Shown here in pieces: positions 8,234 to 18,136 of a DNA stretch of 64,000 nucleotides. The translations under genes and the position numbers were made by a program. The DNA comes from Cellvibrio sp. pealriver (lineage in GTDB: Bacteria; Pseudomonadota; Gammaproteobacteria; Pseudomonadales; Cellvibrionaceae), in NCBI RefSeq assembly GCF_001183545.1, contig NZ_KQ236688.1, positions 587,149 through 651,148 on the forward strand, in the 5' to 3' direction. How positions within the stretch are numbered: position 1 is the first letter of the stretch; every line of letters begins with the position of its first letter. The notes under the pieces were generated by a model. That model had not been told where the DNA came from. It searched no databases and saw nothing but the letters and a program-made list of their open reading frames with translations.

Positions 8234-9103
8234 ATGAGCGCTGTTACTCCTGCACTGGTAAAAGAACTGCGTGACCGCACTGGTCTGGGCATGATGGAAT
8301 GTAAAAAAGCCTTGGGTGAAGCCAATGGCGACATCGAGCTGGCGATTGAAAACTTGCGTAAAGTATCTGGCTTGAAAGCGGCCAAAAAAGAGGGTCGTAC
8401 TGCTGCTGATGGCGTTGTTGCTGTTAAAGTTGCTGCAGATAACAGTTACGGTGTTGCGATCGAAGTTAACTCTGAAACTGACTTCGTTGCACGCGATGCC
8501 GGCTTCCTTGGCTTCGTAAATAGCGTGTTGGAAAAAGCATTCGCCACCAAGCAAACTGATGTTGCTGCAGTTATGGCAGGTGAGCTGGAAGCTGCACGTG
8601 AAGCGCTGGTACAAAAAATCGGTGAGAAAATCAGCGTGCGCCGCATCAGTTTGGTAGAGGGTGGTGTTGTGGGTGGTTATCTGCACTTGAACAACCGCAT
8701 TGCTGTGTTGGTGCAGTTGGAAGGTGGTAGCGAAGAAGTCGCTAAAGACGTTGCTATGCACGTAGCGGCAGTTAACCCAACCGTAGTTAGCTCTGACCAA
8801 ATGCCATCTGACGTCGTAGAGAAAGAAAAAGAAATTATCCGTGCTCAACCAGACATGGCTGGCAAGCCTGCCGAAATTGTTGAGAAGATGATTGTTGGTC
8901 GTATCAGCAAATTCCTTAAAGAGGCTAGCTTGGTTGATCAGCCTTTCGTTAAGAATCCAGAGCAGACCGTTGCCCAATTCGCCAAAGCTGGTGGTGCAAC
9001 TGTGAAGAGCTTTGTGCGCTTGGAAGTAGGCGAGGGCATTGAGGTGACTGTTGTGGACTTCGCTGCTGAAGTTGCTGCTCAGGTGGCTGCTGCCAAAGCG
9101 TAA
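8234..9103 (+). CDS. tsf: Elongation factor Ts
   Basis: Nucleotide exchange factor that recycles EF-Tu-GDP to EF-Tu-GTP. The 289-aa protein begins with the UBA-like helix [21 protein letters not shown] followed by ECKKAL. It includes the core motif NSETDFVAR and the segment [14 protein letters not shown] of the C-terminal module. The ribosome-binding site GAGGA is clear. It is downstream of rpsB and followed by a strong terminator. Confidence 0.99.
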   Translation: MSAVTPALVKELRDRTGLGMMECKKALGEANGDIELAIENLRKVSGLKAAKKEGRTAADGVVAVKVAADNSYGVAIEVNSETDFVARDAGFLGFVNSVLEKAFATKQTDVAAVMAGELEAAREALVQKIGEKISVRRISLVEGGVVGGYLHLNNRIAVLVQLEGGSEEVAKDVAMHVAAVNPTVVSSDQMPSDVVEKEKEIIRAQPDMAGKPAEIVEKMIVGRISKFLKEASLVDQPFVKNPEQTVAQFAKAGGATVKSFVRLEVGEGIEVTVVDFAAEVAAQVAAAKA

Positions 9104-9144
9104 GCCATTGGGCGCCACAAGTGTGGCATCACAGTAATGAAAAA

Positions 9145-9177
9145 GAGGCCGGGTGGCGACACCCGGCCTCTTTTTTT
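9145..9177 (+). terminator. Intrinsic terminator after tsf
   Basis: GAGGCCGGGTG-GCGA-CACCCGGCCTC, a perfect 11-bp GC-rich stem with tetraloop, followed by seven T. It separates the rpsB-tsf unit from pyrH. Confidence 0.95.
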
Positions 9178-9256
9178 CTGTTACACTGCACCGATTTTTT
9201 TGGCCCCCCGGTGTGGGTGGGTATTGGTGGCTAACTCATTGTTTTGGAGAGCATTT

Positions 9257-9991
9257 ATGTCCAGCCCAAGAGATAAAAAGTACAAGCGTATTTTATTGAA
9301 GCTCAGCGGCGAAGAGCTGATGGGTACCGAAGGATTCGGTATTGATCCTAAGGTGCTCGACAAGATGGCACTGGAAATTGGCCAGCTGGTGGGGATAGGT
9401 GTTCAGGTTGGTTTGGTGATTGGTGGTGGCAACCTGTTTCGCGGTGCTGCGCTGAGTGCTGCTGGGCTTGATCGTGTGACTGGCGACCATATGGGCATGC
9501 TGGCTACTGTTATGAATGCGTTAGCCATGCGTGATGCTCTTGAACGTTCCAATATTTCTTCGCGCGTTATGTCTGCAATCCCGATGAGTGGTGTAGTTGA
9601 GCATTACGATCGTCGTCGCGCGATCCGCTTTTTAAACTCTGGTGAAGTTGTTATTTTCTCAGCTGGTACCGGTAATCCATTTTTTACGACTGACTCAGCT
9701 GCTTGTTTGCGCGGAATTGAAGTTGAAGCTGATATTGTTCTAAAAGCTACCAAGGTGGATGGCGTTTACACTGCTGATCCAAAGAAAGATCCAACGGCAA
9801 CTAAATACGATCGCCTGTCTTATGATGAGGTCTTGGATAAAAAGTTGGGTGTGATGGATTTGACTGCGATTTGTCTGTGTCGCGAGCACGATATGCCTGT
9901 GCGTGTTTTCCGCATGAATAAAACGGGTGCGTTATTGAATATTGTTGTGGGTAGCAACGAAGGTACTTTGATTGAAGAGGATAAATCATGA
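9257..9991 (+). CDS. pyrH: UMP kinase
   Basis: Phosphorylates UMP to UDP in pyrimidine nucleotide synthesis; bacterial-type hexameric amino-acid-kinase fold. The 244-aa protein has [26 protein letters not shown] and a nucleotide-site segment around [18 protein letters not shown] start at the ATG at 9257, preceded by TTGGAGAGC. An in-frame upstream start at 9137 would read through the tsf terminator and has no homology. It shares ATGA with frr, indicating translational coupling. Confidence 0.98.
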   Translation: MSSPRDKKYKRILLKLSGEELMGTEGFGIDPKVLDKMALEIGQLVGIGVQVGLVIGGGNLFRGAALSAAGLDRVTGDHMGMLATVMNALAMRDALERSNISSRVMSAIPMSGVVEHYDRRRAIRFLNSGEVVIFSAGTGNPFFTTDSAACLRGIEVEADIVLKATKVDGVYTADPKKDPTATKYDRLSYDEVLDKKLGVMDLTAICLCREHDMPVRVFRMNKTGALLNIVVGSNEGTLIEEDKS

Positions 9992-10545
9992 TTAATGACA
10001 TCAAAAAAGATGCTGAAGCGCGCATGAAAAAGGCGATCGAAGCGCTAGGTAATAATTTCAATAAAATTCGTACCGGTCGTGCTCACCCAAGTTTGCTGGA
10101 TGGTATTTCCGTAGATTATTACGGTACCCAAACACCATTGAGCCAAGTCGCCAATATTAATATCGAAGATGCGCGTACTCTGTCGGTAAGTCCGTGGGAG
10201 CGCAATCTGGTTCCTGCAATTGAAAAAGCGATTATGAAATCCGATTTGGGTTTAAACCCATCGACTAATAATGGCCTGATCCGTATTCCATTGCCGATGC
10301 TCACTGAAGAAACACGTAAAAACTTTATCAAGCAAGCGCGTGCAGAAGCAGAAAATGGCCGTGTTGCTGTGCGCAATGTGCGTCGTGATGTATTGGGTGA
10401 TGTAAAAGCGTTATTAAAGGATAAAGCGATTGGCGAGGATGATGATCGTCGTGCGCAAGATGATATTCAAAAGATTACTGACAAATATATTGCTGAGGTT
10501 GATAAAGCCTTAGCTGCAAAAGAAGCGGACTTGATGGCTATTTAA
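9988..10545 (+). CDS. frr: Ribosome recycling factor
   Basis: With EF-G, splits post-termination ribosomes. The 185-aa protein is the usual length, with [20 protein letters not shown] and the signature [30 protein letters not shown] matches the conserved core. Its ATG overlaps the pyrH stop by four bases. The pyrH-frr-uppS-cdsA order is the classic gammaproteobacterial arrangement. Confidence 0.99.
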   Translation: MINDIKKDAEARMKKAIEALGNNFNKIRTGRAHPSLLDGISVDYYGTQTPLSQVANINIEDARTLSVSPWERNLVPAIEKAIMKSDLGLNPSTNNGLIRIPLPMLTEETRKNFIKQARAEAENGRVAVRNVRRDVLGDVKALLKDKAIGEDDDRRAQDDIQKITDKYIAEVDKALAAKEADLMAI

Positions 10546-10558
10546 TCCATGTCTTTAT

Positions 10559-10581
10559 CCGGTTTGGTATTGCCAAACCGG
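10559..10581 (+). terminator. Stem-loop after frr
   Basis: CCGGTTTGG-TATTG-CCAAACCGG, a perfect 9-bp stem 13 bp past the frr stop. No T run follows, so it is more likely an RNA-stabilising or processing hairpin than an efficient terminator. Confidence 0.45.
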
Positions 10582-10691
10582 ATGTCTTGCCTGTTATCGC
10601 AATAAGTTGCACTGCAAAAACAGTATTACAAAAAATGTAGAAAACAGGCTAATGCTTGTTGATGACTTCAGCCTGTCGTTGGGAGATGCGC

Positions 10692-11426
10692 GTGACTGAC
10701 AATAGCCTTCGCCATGTGGCGATCATTATGGATGGCAACAATCGTTGGGCCAAGCAGCGCGGAATGGCTGGCGTATCTGGGCACAAAGTAGGTGTTGAGC
10801 GTATCCGCGATGTTATGTCTGCATGTCAGGATTTGGGTATAGAGGTATTGACGGTTTTTGCTTTCAGCAGTGAGAACTGGCGCCGTCCACCGGTCGAGGT
10901 TGAGGCCTTGATGTCATTGTTTTTGCTGTACCTCAAAAACGAAGCTAAAGCTCTTAAGAAAAAAGATGTTGCCTTGCGGGTGATTGGCAACCGCGAGCGT
11001 TTTACTCCTTCCATTCAAAAAGCAATCGTGGATGCTGAAGAGTTGACGCGCGGCGGTAAAACTACTTTGGTTATTGCTGCGGATTATGGTGGCCGCTGGG
11101 ATATAGCGCAGGCCGCACAAAAAGTGACACAACAAGTTTTGGATGGGCAGTTGGCGTTGTCGGATATCAACGAAAATATTCTGCATACACATACTTGTCT
11201 CGCAGATTTACCTCCACTGGACTTATTGATTCGCACAGGCGGCGAAGTTCGGATTAGCAATTTTTTACTATGGCAATGTGCTTATGCTGAATTGTTTTTC
11301 AGCGATAAACTGTGGCCTGACTTTGATGGTGAAGAGCTAAAAAAAGCAGCATTGAGTTTTAATGATCGCCAGCGTCGTTTTGGGATGACAGGTGATCAAA
11401 TCGAGGCAGGAGCACTCAATGCTTAA
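10692..11426 (+). CDS. uppS: Undecaprenyl diphosphate synthase
   Basis: Cis-prenyltransferase making undecaprenyl diphosphate, the lipid carrier for peptidoglycan and O-antigen. The protein has VAIIMDGNNRWAKQRG with catalytic Asp14, FAFSSENWRRP, and DLLIRTGGEVRISNFLLWQ. I choose the GTG at 10692 (244 aa) because GGGAG lies six bases upstream. The ATG at 10686 abuts that Shine-Dalgarno, and the ATG at 10662 adds ten residues without homology. The 3' end overlaps cdsA by eight bases. Confidence 0.96.
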   Translation: MTDNSLRHVAIIMDGNNRWAKQRGMAGVSGHKVGVERIRDVMSACQDLGIEVLTVFAFSSENWRRPPVEVEALMSLFLLYLKNEAKALKKKDVALRVIGNRERFTPSIQKAIVDAEELTRGGKTTLVIAADYGGRWDIAQAAQKVTQQVLDGQLALSDINENILHTHTCLADLPPLDLLIRTGGEVRISNFLLWQCAYAELFFSDKLWPDFDGEELKKAALSFNDRQRRFGMTGDQIEAGALNA

Positions 11427-12273
11427 ACAGCGTGTCATTACCGCATTGATACTCGCAGCTATTTTTTTGGCGGCTTTGTTTGCGTTGCCGGCGGGTTATT
11501 TCTCTTTTTTCATAGGGGCAGTTTTGTTGATTGGTGCTTGGGAGTGGGCTCACCTGTCAGGATTTACCGCAATTTGGCAGCGCCTGCTTTATTCAACTGT
11601 ATTGTTGCTGTTGCTCATTGGAGCGGCAGCTTATTTTGGCTTTGCCAGTGAGGTTCGTCCGCGTCTTGCTGATGACGCGATACGTGATTTGTTGGTAATT
11701 GGTTGCATTTGGTGGACAATAGCTTTGCTGTTGGTACAAGGTTATCCCAGTAGTAATTTGCTATGGGGGCACCAATTATTGCGCTTGTGTATGGGAGTGT
11801 TGGTGTTGATCCCAACGTGGGTCGCATTGGTATATGTCCGTCAATTGCCTAATGGTGCTTGGTTGGTACTTCTTTTGATATTTGTGGTGGCGCTAGCTGA
11901 TAGCGGTGGTTATTTTGCAGGGCGTCGTTTTGGAAAGCATAAATTAGCGCCAGCAGTAAGTCCTGGTAAAACGTGGGAAGGATTTGCGGGGGGATTTCTT
12001 GCCAACTGCCTATTGGCTTTGCTACTGGCGACAGTATTGGATGTCGGGTTGTTGTGGGCCTTGGTTGTGATTTTGCCCGCCAGTTTGGTGTCTGTGTTGG
12101 GGGATTTACTAGAGAGCATGGTCAAGCGTCATGCCGGTGTGAAAGATAGCGGTAATATTTTACCGGGCCACGGCGGTATTCTTGATCGTGTCGATGGTAT
12201 CACTGCAAGTGCACCTGTTTTTGCATTGGCCTTGTTGGCTGCAGGTGCGTTTGCTCCGGTTACAGGTGGCTGA
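11419..12273 (+). CDS. cdsA: Phosphatidate cytidylyltransferase
   Basis: Inner-membrane enzyme making CDP-diacylglycerol, precursor of all phospholipids. The 284-aa protein has about seven hydrophobic segments and the CdsA signature SPGKTWEGFAGG followed by KRHAGVKDSGNILPGHGGILDR. The ATG at 11419 lies inside the end of uppS with AGGAG upstream, so coupling is likely; a nine-residue longer frame from 11392 has no support. Confidence 0.97.
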   Translation: MLKQRVITALILAAIFLAALFALPAGYFSFFIGAVLLIGAWEWAHLSGFTAIWQRLLYSTVLLLLLIGAAAYFGFASEVRPRLADDAIRDLLVIGCIWWTIALLLVQGYPSSNLLWGHQLLRLCMGVLVLIPTWVALVYVRQLPNGAWLVLLLIFVVALADSGGYFAGRRFGKHKLAPAVSPGKTWEGFAGGFLANCLLALLLATVLDVGLLWALVVILPASLVSVLGDLLESMVKRHAGVKDSGNILPGHGGILDRVDGITASAPVFALALLAAGAFAPVTGG

Positions 12274-12276
12274 TTT

Positions 12277-13476
12277 ATGCAAACCAAGTTGCAACAAATC
12301 ACCGTCTTGGGGGCGACTGGGTCTATTGGTGTTAGTACGTTAGATGTGATCGCGCGACACCCTGATCGCTATCAGGTTTTTGCGCTGACTGCTGATCGTC
12401 GTTGGCAATTACTAGCAATCCAATGTCTCACGCACAAGCCTCGCTATGCGGTGTTAAATGATCCTGCGGGTGTTTTGGAATTGGAGCGCGAGCTTCGTCT
12501 CCAGGGTTGTAACACTGAGGTACTACAAGGTGTTTCTGCATTAGAGATGGTGGCCAGCCATGAAGGTGTTGATACCGTCATGGCTGCGATTGTTGGTGCT
12601 GCGGGGCTGATTCCAACTTTGGCGGCGGTCAATGCAGGGAAAAAAGTATTGCTGGCGAATAAAGAGGCGCTGGTCATGGCGGGTGGATTATTTACCCGGG
12701 CAGTAGCAGAGTGCGGCGCTGTCTTATTGCCAATTGACAGCGAGCACAATGCTATTTACCAATGTTTACCCAATCACCGCCCCGATTATCTTGCCGCTGG
12801 ATTGGATTCCTGCGGTGTACGAAAAATCCTTTTGACTGCATCAGGCGGCCCATTTCGTAATACGCCCATTAAGGAGCTTTCGCTTGTTACTCCTGAGCAG
12901 GCTTGTGCTCATCCAAATTGGAGTATGGGGCAGAAAATTTCCGTTGATTCTGCAACCATGCTGAATAAAGGGCTGGAGTTAATAGAGGCTTGCTGGCTAT
13001 TTAATACTCGTCCACAGCAAGTGGAGGTAGTTATCCACCCTCAAAGCGTCATCCACTCAATGGTAGAGTACATTGACGGCTCGGTTTTGGCGCAATTGGG
13101 CAATCCAGATATGCGCACACCTATTGCGCATGCGTTGGCGTGGCCTGAGCGGATTGAGTCTGGTGTATCCAGTTTGGACTTGATCAGTATTTCGCGTTTG
13201 GATTTCAGTGCTCCAGACTATGATCGATTCCCCTGCTTGCGTTTGGCTCAATCAGCAGCGGAAGTATCAGGTACTGCGCCAACATTGTTGAATGCTTCGA
13301 ATGAGGTGGCTGTTGCTGCATTTTTGCAGCGTAAAATCCGCTTTGATCAAATTGCTGTGGTTATTGATCATGTGTTGTCGAGAATGACATCCAGCGAGCC
13401 GAAATGCCTTGAGCAAATTCATAGTGCTGATACTGAAGCTCGCGCTCTTGCACGGCAGCTGATTGCAACCTGGTAA
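12277..13476 (+). CDS. dxr: 1-deoxy-D-xylulose-5-phosphate reductoisomerase
   Basis: Second step of the MEP isoprenoid pathway: NADPH-dependent rearrangement of DXP to MEP. The 399-aa protein has the Rossmann motif [15 protein letters not shown], the NKEALVMAG segment, the catalytic [13 protein letters not shown], and ASGGPFR. It begins three bases after cdsA. It supplies the precursor used by UppS two genes upstream. Confidence 0.98.
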   Translation: MQTKLQQITVLGATGSIGVSTLDVIARHPDRYQVFALTADRRWQLLAIQCLTHKPRYAVLNDPAGVLELERELRLQGCNTEVLQGVSALEMVASHEGVDTVMAAIVGAAGLIPTLAAVNAGKKVLLANKEALVMAGGLFTRAVAECGAVLLPIDSEHNAIYQCLPNHRPDYLAAGLDSCGVRKILLTASGGPFRNTPIKELSLVTPEQACAHPNWSMGQKISVDSATMLNKGLELIEACWLFNTRPQQVEVVIHPQSVIHSMVEYIDGSVLAQLGNPDMRTPIAHALAWPERIESGVSSLDLISISRLDFSAPDYDRFPCLRLAQSAAEVSGTAPTLLNASNEVAVAAFLQRKIRFDQIAVVIDHVLSRMTSSEPKCLEQIHSADTEARALARQLIATW

Positions 13477-13497
13477 TTATTGGTTCGAGGTTTTCCT

Positions 13498-14847
13498 GTG
13501 GAATTCATCCAGACTGTTTTGTCTTTTTTGGTTGCATTACTGATTCTTGTGTCCATTCACGAGTTTGGACATTTTTATGTTGCTCGTCGCTGTGGTGTAA
13601 AGGTCTTGCGGTTTTCAATTGGCTTTGGGCGGGTGCTTTGGTCTCGTCGTGATAACCAGGGTACTGAGTATGCTTTGGCTGCATTGCCGTTGGGCGGTTA
13701 TGTCAAAATGCTGGATGAACGCGAAGCAACGGTTCTTCCCGAGGAGCGTCAGTTTGCCTTTAATAATAAGAATGTGTGGCAGCGTATTGCGATTGTAGCC
13801 GCAGGGCCGATTGCCAATTTTATTCTGGCGATTCTTTTGTTCTGGGTGCTGTTACTGCAAGGCCAAAAAGATCTTATACCAGTTATCGATCAGGTTACCC
13901 CGGGATCTATTGCTGCTCAGGCTGGTTTGGAAGCAGGGCAGGAAATTATCGCTGTCGATGGGACACCAACGCCTACTTGGCAAGCTTTGAACAGGGCTTT
14001 ATTGAATCGATTGGGTGAGAGTGGGGCACTCAGTATTGTGGCTGCTTATCCTGATTCACATTTTCAATATGAGTCAGAAGTTCAGTTGGTTGATTGGATG
14101 CGGGATTCTATCGATCCTAATCCCGTCGCGGGGTTGGGGATTACCCTGCATCTTCCAATACCGCCGGTAGTAGGCGAAGTTGCACTTGGCGGTGCAGCAG
14201 AAAAAGCCGGACTTAAAACTGGCGATATTATTTTACAGGTCAATGGTATTGTTGTAGACAATTGGCCTGACTGGGTTGAGTTCATCCAGGAAAGTCCGGA
14301 AACCCCCCTCAATGTAAGTCTTGAGCGTGATGGCAGGATTGTGGATTTACAAGTAATTCCGGATGCAGTCGAAGAAGATGGGCACCGTATTGGTCGCATT
14401 GGTGCGGGAGTCCAAGCGTATACACTACCCGAGAATTTAATCCGTACTTATGAATACAATCTCGTCAGTGCTTTTGTTGCAGGCGTTAATAAAACCTGGG
14501 AAACCTCTGGATTTGTTCTTTTATCAATCAAAAAATTGATTCTTGGCGAAATTTCTACGAAAAACTTGAGTGGACCGATAAGCATTGCTAAGGTGGCGGG
14601 CTCTTCAGCCGAGAGTGGCCTGAAAAGTTTTATTGGTTTTGTCGCTCTGCTCAGCGTATTTCTAGCAGTTTTCAACCTTTTACCTATCCCGGTATTGGAT
14701 GGTGGTCACTTATTTTATTACTTTATTGAAGTAATTAAGGGGAAACCGGTGTCCGACAGAGTGCAGATGCTAGGGTATCAGGTTGGACTCTTTTTGGTGA
14801 TAAGCCTAAGTGTGCTAGCGCTGTATAACGACATACTGCGGCTTTAA
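13498..14847 (+). CDS. rseP: RIP zinc metalloprotease RseP (site-2 protease)
   Basis: Intramembrane protease cleaving the anti-sigma factor RseA in the sigma-E envelope stress response; it also clears signal-peptide remnants. The 449-aa protein has zinc motif HEFGH (His21, Glu22, His25), two periplasmic PDZ domains in the middle (around GSIAAQAGLEAGQEI and GGAAEKAGLKTGDII), and the C-terminal PVLDGGH motif. I start at the GTG at 13498 with GAGG eight bases upstream, which places HEXXH within one residue of the E. coli position. Its place just before bamA is conserved. Confidence 0.97.
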   Translation: MEFIQTVLSFLVALLILVSIHEFGHFYVARRCGVKVLRFSIGFGRVLWSRRDNQGTEYALAALPLGGYVKMLDEREATVLPEERQFAFNNKNVWQRIAIVAAGPIANFILAILLFWVLLLQGQKDLIPVIDQVTPGSIAAQAGLEAGQEIIAVDGTPTPTWQALNRALLNRLGESGALSIVAAYPDSHFQYESEVQLVDWMRDSIDPNPVAGLGITLHLPIPPVVGEVALGGAAEKAGLKTGDIILQVNGIVVDNWPDWVEFIQESPETPLNVSLERDGRIVDLQVIPDAVEEDGHRIGRIGAGVQAYTLPENLIRTYEYNLVSAFVAGVNKTWETSGFVLLSIKKLILGEISTKNLSGPISIAKVAGSSAESGLKSFIGFVALLSVFLAVFNLLPIPVLDGGHLFYYFIEVIKGKPVSDRVQMLGYQVGLFLVISLSVLALYNDILRL

Positions 14848-14898
14848 TTGGATCCCCCCAACCGCAACCAACATCCATTTATGATTAGAACAAATTCT

Positions 14899-17571
14899 AT
14901 GAAGCGAGTTTTGATGCGATTTATTGGCTGTTTTTTGGTGCTCTTGCTGTCTTGTGCTGTGCAAGCGCAAACTTTCCGTGTCAGTGACATCCGTGTAGAA
15001 GGGCTGCAACGCGTTTCTGCAGGTACGGTCTTCAGTGCTCTGCCTATACGCGTCGGTGATGTGTTGAATCAGTCAGATATACAAAATGCAACCCGTGAAC
15101 TGTTCAAGGTCGGTTACTTTTCGGATGTAGCGATTAAGCGTGATGGTGATGTATTGGTATTGGTCATCAAAGAGCGCCCAGCGATCAATAGTATTGAACT
15201 GAAAGGCAACAAAGCTATTAAGACTGAAAACCTGATGGATAGCCTTAAAGATAATAATTTATCAGAAGGTCAAATTTTCCAGCGTGCTACATTAGAAGGC
15301 ATAACTCAGGCATTGCAGCGTGAGTACGTAAATCAGGGGCGCTATGGAGCAAGCGTCAATATTGAAATTGAAGATATGCCACGTAACCAGGTCAAAGTTC
15401 TGGTAAAAATCGACGAGGGTAGCCCATCCCGTATCAAGCAAATCAATATTGTCGGTAATCACAGCTATACCGAAGAAGAATTGGTAGATCTCTTCGAATT
15501 AAAAACTACAGGTATGTGGTCCTGGATTTCAGGTAACGACAAATACAACAAAGAAAAAATGAAAGGGGATTTGGAGCGGCTGGAATCCTGGTATATGGAT
15601 AGAGGCTATTTGAATTTCAAAATTGATTCATCTCAAATCTCATTGAGTCCTGATAAAGCCAAAATTTTTATTACTATCAATGTCACAGAAGGCGACATCT
15701 ATAAAGTTAGCGATATCGATTTGGCGGGTGATCCTGCTATCGATGAAGAAATTATCCGCAGCATGATTTTAATGCGTAAGGATCAGATTTTTTCTCAAAT
15801 TCTCATGACAACCTCTGAGGAATACGTTACCAAACGCTTGGGCAATGAGGGGTATACATTTGCCAAAGTCGAGGGGATGCCTGAACGGAACGATGCTGAT
15901 AAAACCGTAAAAATTACTTTCTTTATTGAGCCAGGCAAACGCGCATATGTGAATCGTATTAATTTCCGCGGCAACACTAAAACGATCGATGAGGTGTTGC
16001 GCCGTGAGATGCGTCAAATGGAAGGTGGTTCTGCAAACTCTGCACAAATCGAAAATTCAAAAGTGCGACTGGAACGTTTGGGCTTCTTTAAAGAGGTCAA
16101 AGTAGAAAATAAAGAAGTTCCGGGCACTTCAGATCAGATAGATGTTGAATACACTGTTGAAGAGCAGCCATCTGGAAGTATGGGATTACAAGTAGGCTAC
16201 GCTCAATATTCCGGGCTATTGTTCTCAGCGAGTATTCAACAAAACAACTGGTTTGGAACAGGTAAGCAGGTAGGCTTTAGTTTTAGTCACAATCGTTATC
16301 AGACAGCCTATAATTTTAATTACAATGATCCTTACTTTACCCCCGATGGTGTAAGCCGTGGTGTGAATTTGTATTACACCAAGAGTGACTATGGCTCATA
16401 TAACATTACTCCTTACAGCACAAACGTATATGGTGGAAAACTAAATTTTGGTTATCCTATTTCAGACATTGAGCGTATTGGCTTTGATATAGGTCTACGT
16501 AGTTTGGAAGTTGAACCTACAGGATATTCATCACAAGAAATTATTCGCAGTCCGTTTTGGAACGATAAAATTGGCTATATAACCCAGCAAGAAAATTATG
16601 ACTTGATCCAAAGAGCGCAGCAGGGAATTGATTATCCCAACGGTAGCTATGAAATTAAAACGGTTACTGAGGATATGCTTGGAGCTCCCGGGTTTCTTGA
16701 TATTTATGGCGATACATTTAATGATGCTCAATTGAGCATGTATTGGATGCGTTCAACTCTCAATCGTGGAGTTTTGGCAAATCGTGGTGCTTCGCAGCAA
16801 TTAAGCTTTGAGCTTTCATTGCCTGGCGGCGACCTGCAATATTATAAGTTCGACTACAATGGTCAAATTTTTAAGCCGCTAACTCGTTCTCTAACATTGC
16901 GCTTACATACTCGCTTGGGCTACGCGGCTTCCTATGGAGATTTGGACGAGCTTCCATTTTTTGAACACTACTATGCGGGCGGTTTTGGATCGGTTCGTGG
17001 CTTTGAGCGCAATACTCTTGGTCCCCGTAGTTCACCACGCCGGAGTGCAGATGAGACGATAACAGCTACTGTATGGGATGACCTTAACGGTGACGGTATC
17101 GCCCAATCTAATGAGCGTGGCGGCTTAGCTTACGTGTTGTGTGAAGATTCAAATGCGCCCGGTATAGGAGCTAATAGCGATGGGTACCCACGCCTTTGTA
17201 ATCCAGGTGAGCTGATAACCGATGTAATAGTGGGTAGTACATACACTAGCCGCACCCGTGGTGCATTTGGTGGTAATGTGTTGATTCAGGGTGGTGCGGA
17301 AATTTTATTCCCGCTGCCATTCATCAAAGATCAACGTTCTCTGCAAACGACATTCTTCGTAGATGCCGGTAACGTATTTGATACTGATTGCGGCGCAACC
17401 CAATTGAATTGCTATGGCATTGATATTGATCGTATTAACGCGTCAGTTGGGTTTGGTTTGACTTGGATATCCGGCTTTGGCCCTATGACATTTAGTATTG
17501 CTGAGCCGTTTAGGGAAAATGAATATGATCGTACAGAAGTGTTCCAGTTCTCCTTGGGGCAAACTTTCTAA
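14899..17571 (+). CDS. bamA: Outer-membrane protein assembly factor BamA
   Basis: Central Omp85 component of the BAM machine that inserts beta-barrels in the outer membrane. From the ATG at 14899 the product is 890 aa: a signal peptide ending near SCAVQA, five POTRA domains to roughly residue 420, then the barrel, ending in aromatic FSLGQTF. The conserved loop-6 motif VRGF is at about 699-702. Shortly after comes an extra segment with D-L-N-G-D-G...E (about 728-739), which matches an EF-hand-type calcium loop, plus cysteines in VLCEDSNAPG and PRLCNPG. Alternative starts at 14881 and 14914 are possible; none has a strong ribosome-binding site. The protein is about 80 residues longer than in E. 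coli. Confidence 0.97.
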   Translation: MKRVLMRFIGCFLVLLLSCAVQAQTFRVSDIRVEGLQRVSAGTVFSALPIRVGDVLNQSDIQNATRELFKVGYFSDVAIKRDGDVLVLVIKERPAINSIELKGNKAIKTENLMDSLKDNNLSEGQIFQRATLEGITQALQREYVNQGRYGASVNIEIEDMPRNQVKVLVKIDEGSPSRIKQINIVGNHSYTEEELVDLFELKTTGMWSWISGNDKYNKEKMKGDLERLESWYMDRGYLNFKIDSSQISLSPDKAKIFITINVTEGDIYKVSDIDLAGDPAIDEEIIRSMILMRKDQIFSQILMTTSEEYVTKRLGNEGYTFAKVEGMPERNDADKTVKITFFIEPGKRAYVNRINFRGNTKTIDEVLRREMRQMEGGSANSAQIENSKVRLERLGFFKEVKVENKEVPGTSDQIDVEYTVEEQPSGSMGLQVGYAQYSGLLFSASIQQNNWFGTGKQVGFSFSHNRYQTAYNFNYNDPYFTPDGVSRGVNLYYTKSDYGSYNITPYSTNVYGGKLNFGYPISDIERIGFDIGLRSLEVEPTGYSSQEIIRSPFWNDKIGYITQQENYDLIQRAQQGIDYPNGSYEIKTVTEDMLGAPGFLDIYGDTFNDAQLSMYWMRSTLNRGVLANRGASQQLSFELSLPGGDLQYYKFDYNGQIFKPLTRSLTLRLHTRLGYAASYGDLDELPFFEHYYAGGFGSVRGFERNTLGPRSSPRRSADETITATVWDDLNGDGIAQSNERGGLAYVLCEDSNAPGIGANSDGYPRLCNPGELITDVIVGSTYTSRTRGAFGGNVLIQGGAEILFPLPFIKDQRSLQTTFFVDAGNVFDTDCGATQLNCYGIDIDRINASVGFGLTWISGFGPMTFSIAEPFRENEYDRTEVFQFSLGQTF

Positions 17572-17607
17572 CAATAAATGTTTCATCTCATTAAAGAGGA
17601 ATAGATT

Positions 17608-18120
17608 GTGAGCGTTACACAAAACATGTTGGCTGCTGTGGTGTTATCTTTGGTCTCGGCAGTATCTTGGGCGCAAGGTAAAATAGTTGTTCTTGATCCG
17701 ACAGCTGCTGTGATGGGTACTGCTGCAGCCAAAGCAAAATTTGAAAAGTTGCAAAAAAGCGCTGAATTTGCAGCGGCAAAAGCAAAGCTTGATGGTTTGG
17801 CTGCGGATATCAAAGCATTACAAGCTGAGTATCAAAAAGATGGTATGACGTGGAGCGCTGAAAAGCGTGCAGAGAGCGAGAAAAAGTTGCAAAGCCTTGG
17901 ACAAGATTATCAATTTCAGGGCAAAAAGCTGCAAACTGAACAACAAGCACTCATGCAGCAAATCATGCAAGAGCTGGGTCCGAAAATGGAATCAGTGGTA
18001 AAGCAATTGGTCGATTCAGAAAAAATTACTATGATTGTTGATGCCAAAGCAGTCATGATGGCAAAGCCTGAAAATGATCTGACGCCTAAAGTTACTGCCT
18101 TGCTTGATAAAGCTAAATAG
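17608..18120 (+). CDS. skp: Periplasmic chaperone Skp/OmpH
   Basis: Holds unfolded outer-membrane proteins in the periplasm for delivery to BamA. The 170-aa protein starts at a GTG with AGAGGAA upstream and has a signal peptide ending SWAQG. After a short beta strand (KIVVLDPTAA) it is a long charged coiled-coil region, the Skp tentacles, with no cysteine. It lies between bamA and lpxD, its conserved site. Confidence 0.93.
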   Translation: MSVTQNMLAAVVLSLVSAVSWAQGKIVVLDPTAAVMGTAAAKAKFEKLQKSAEFAAAKAKLDGLAADIKALQAEYQKDGMTWSAEKRAESEKKLQSLGQDYQFQGKKLQTEQQALMQQIMQELGPKMESVVKQLVDSEKITMIVDAKAVMMAKPENDLTPKVTALLDKAK

Positions 18121-18136
18121 CACAGGTTGTCGTGTT

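Noticed and set aside
8228..9118. 296-codon open frame antisense to tsf
   Set aside because: It lies wholly opposite a certain gene (tsf) and shows no recognisable domain; long antisense frames are common over highly expressed genes with biased codons.
9137..9256. N-terminal extension of pyrH
   Set aside because: It would start inside the tsf terminator and lacks homology; the ATG at 9257 has a good ribosome-binding site.
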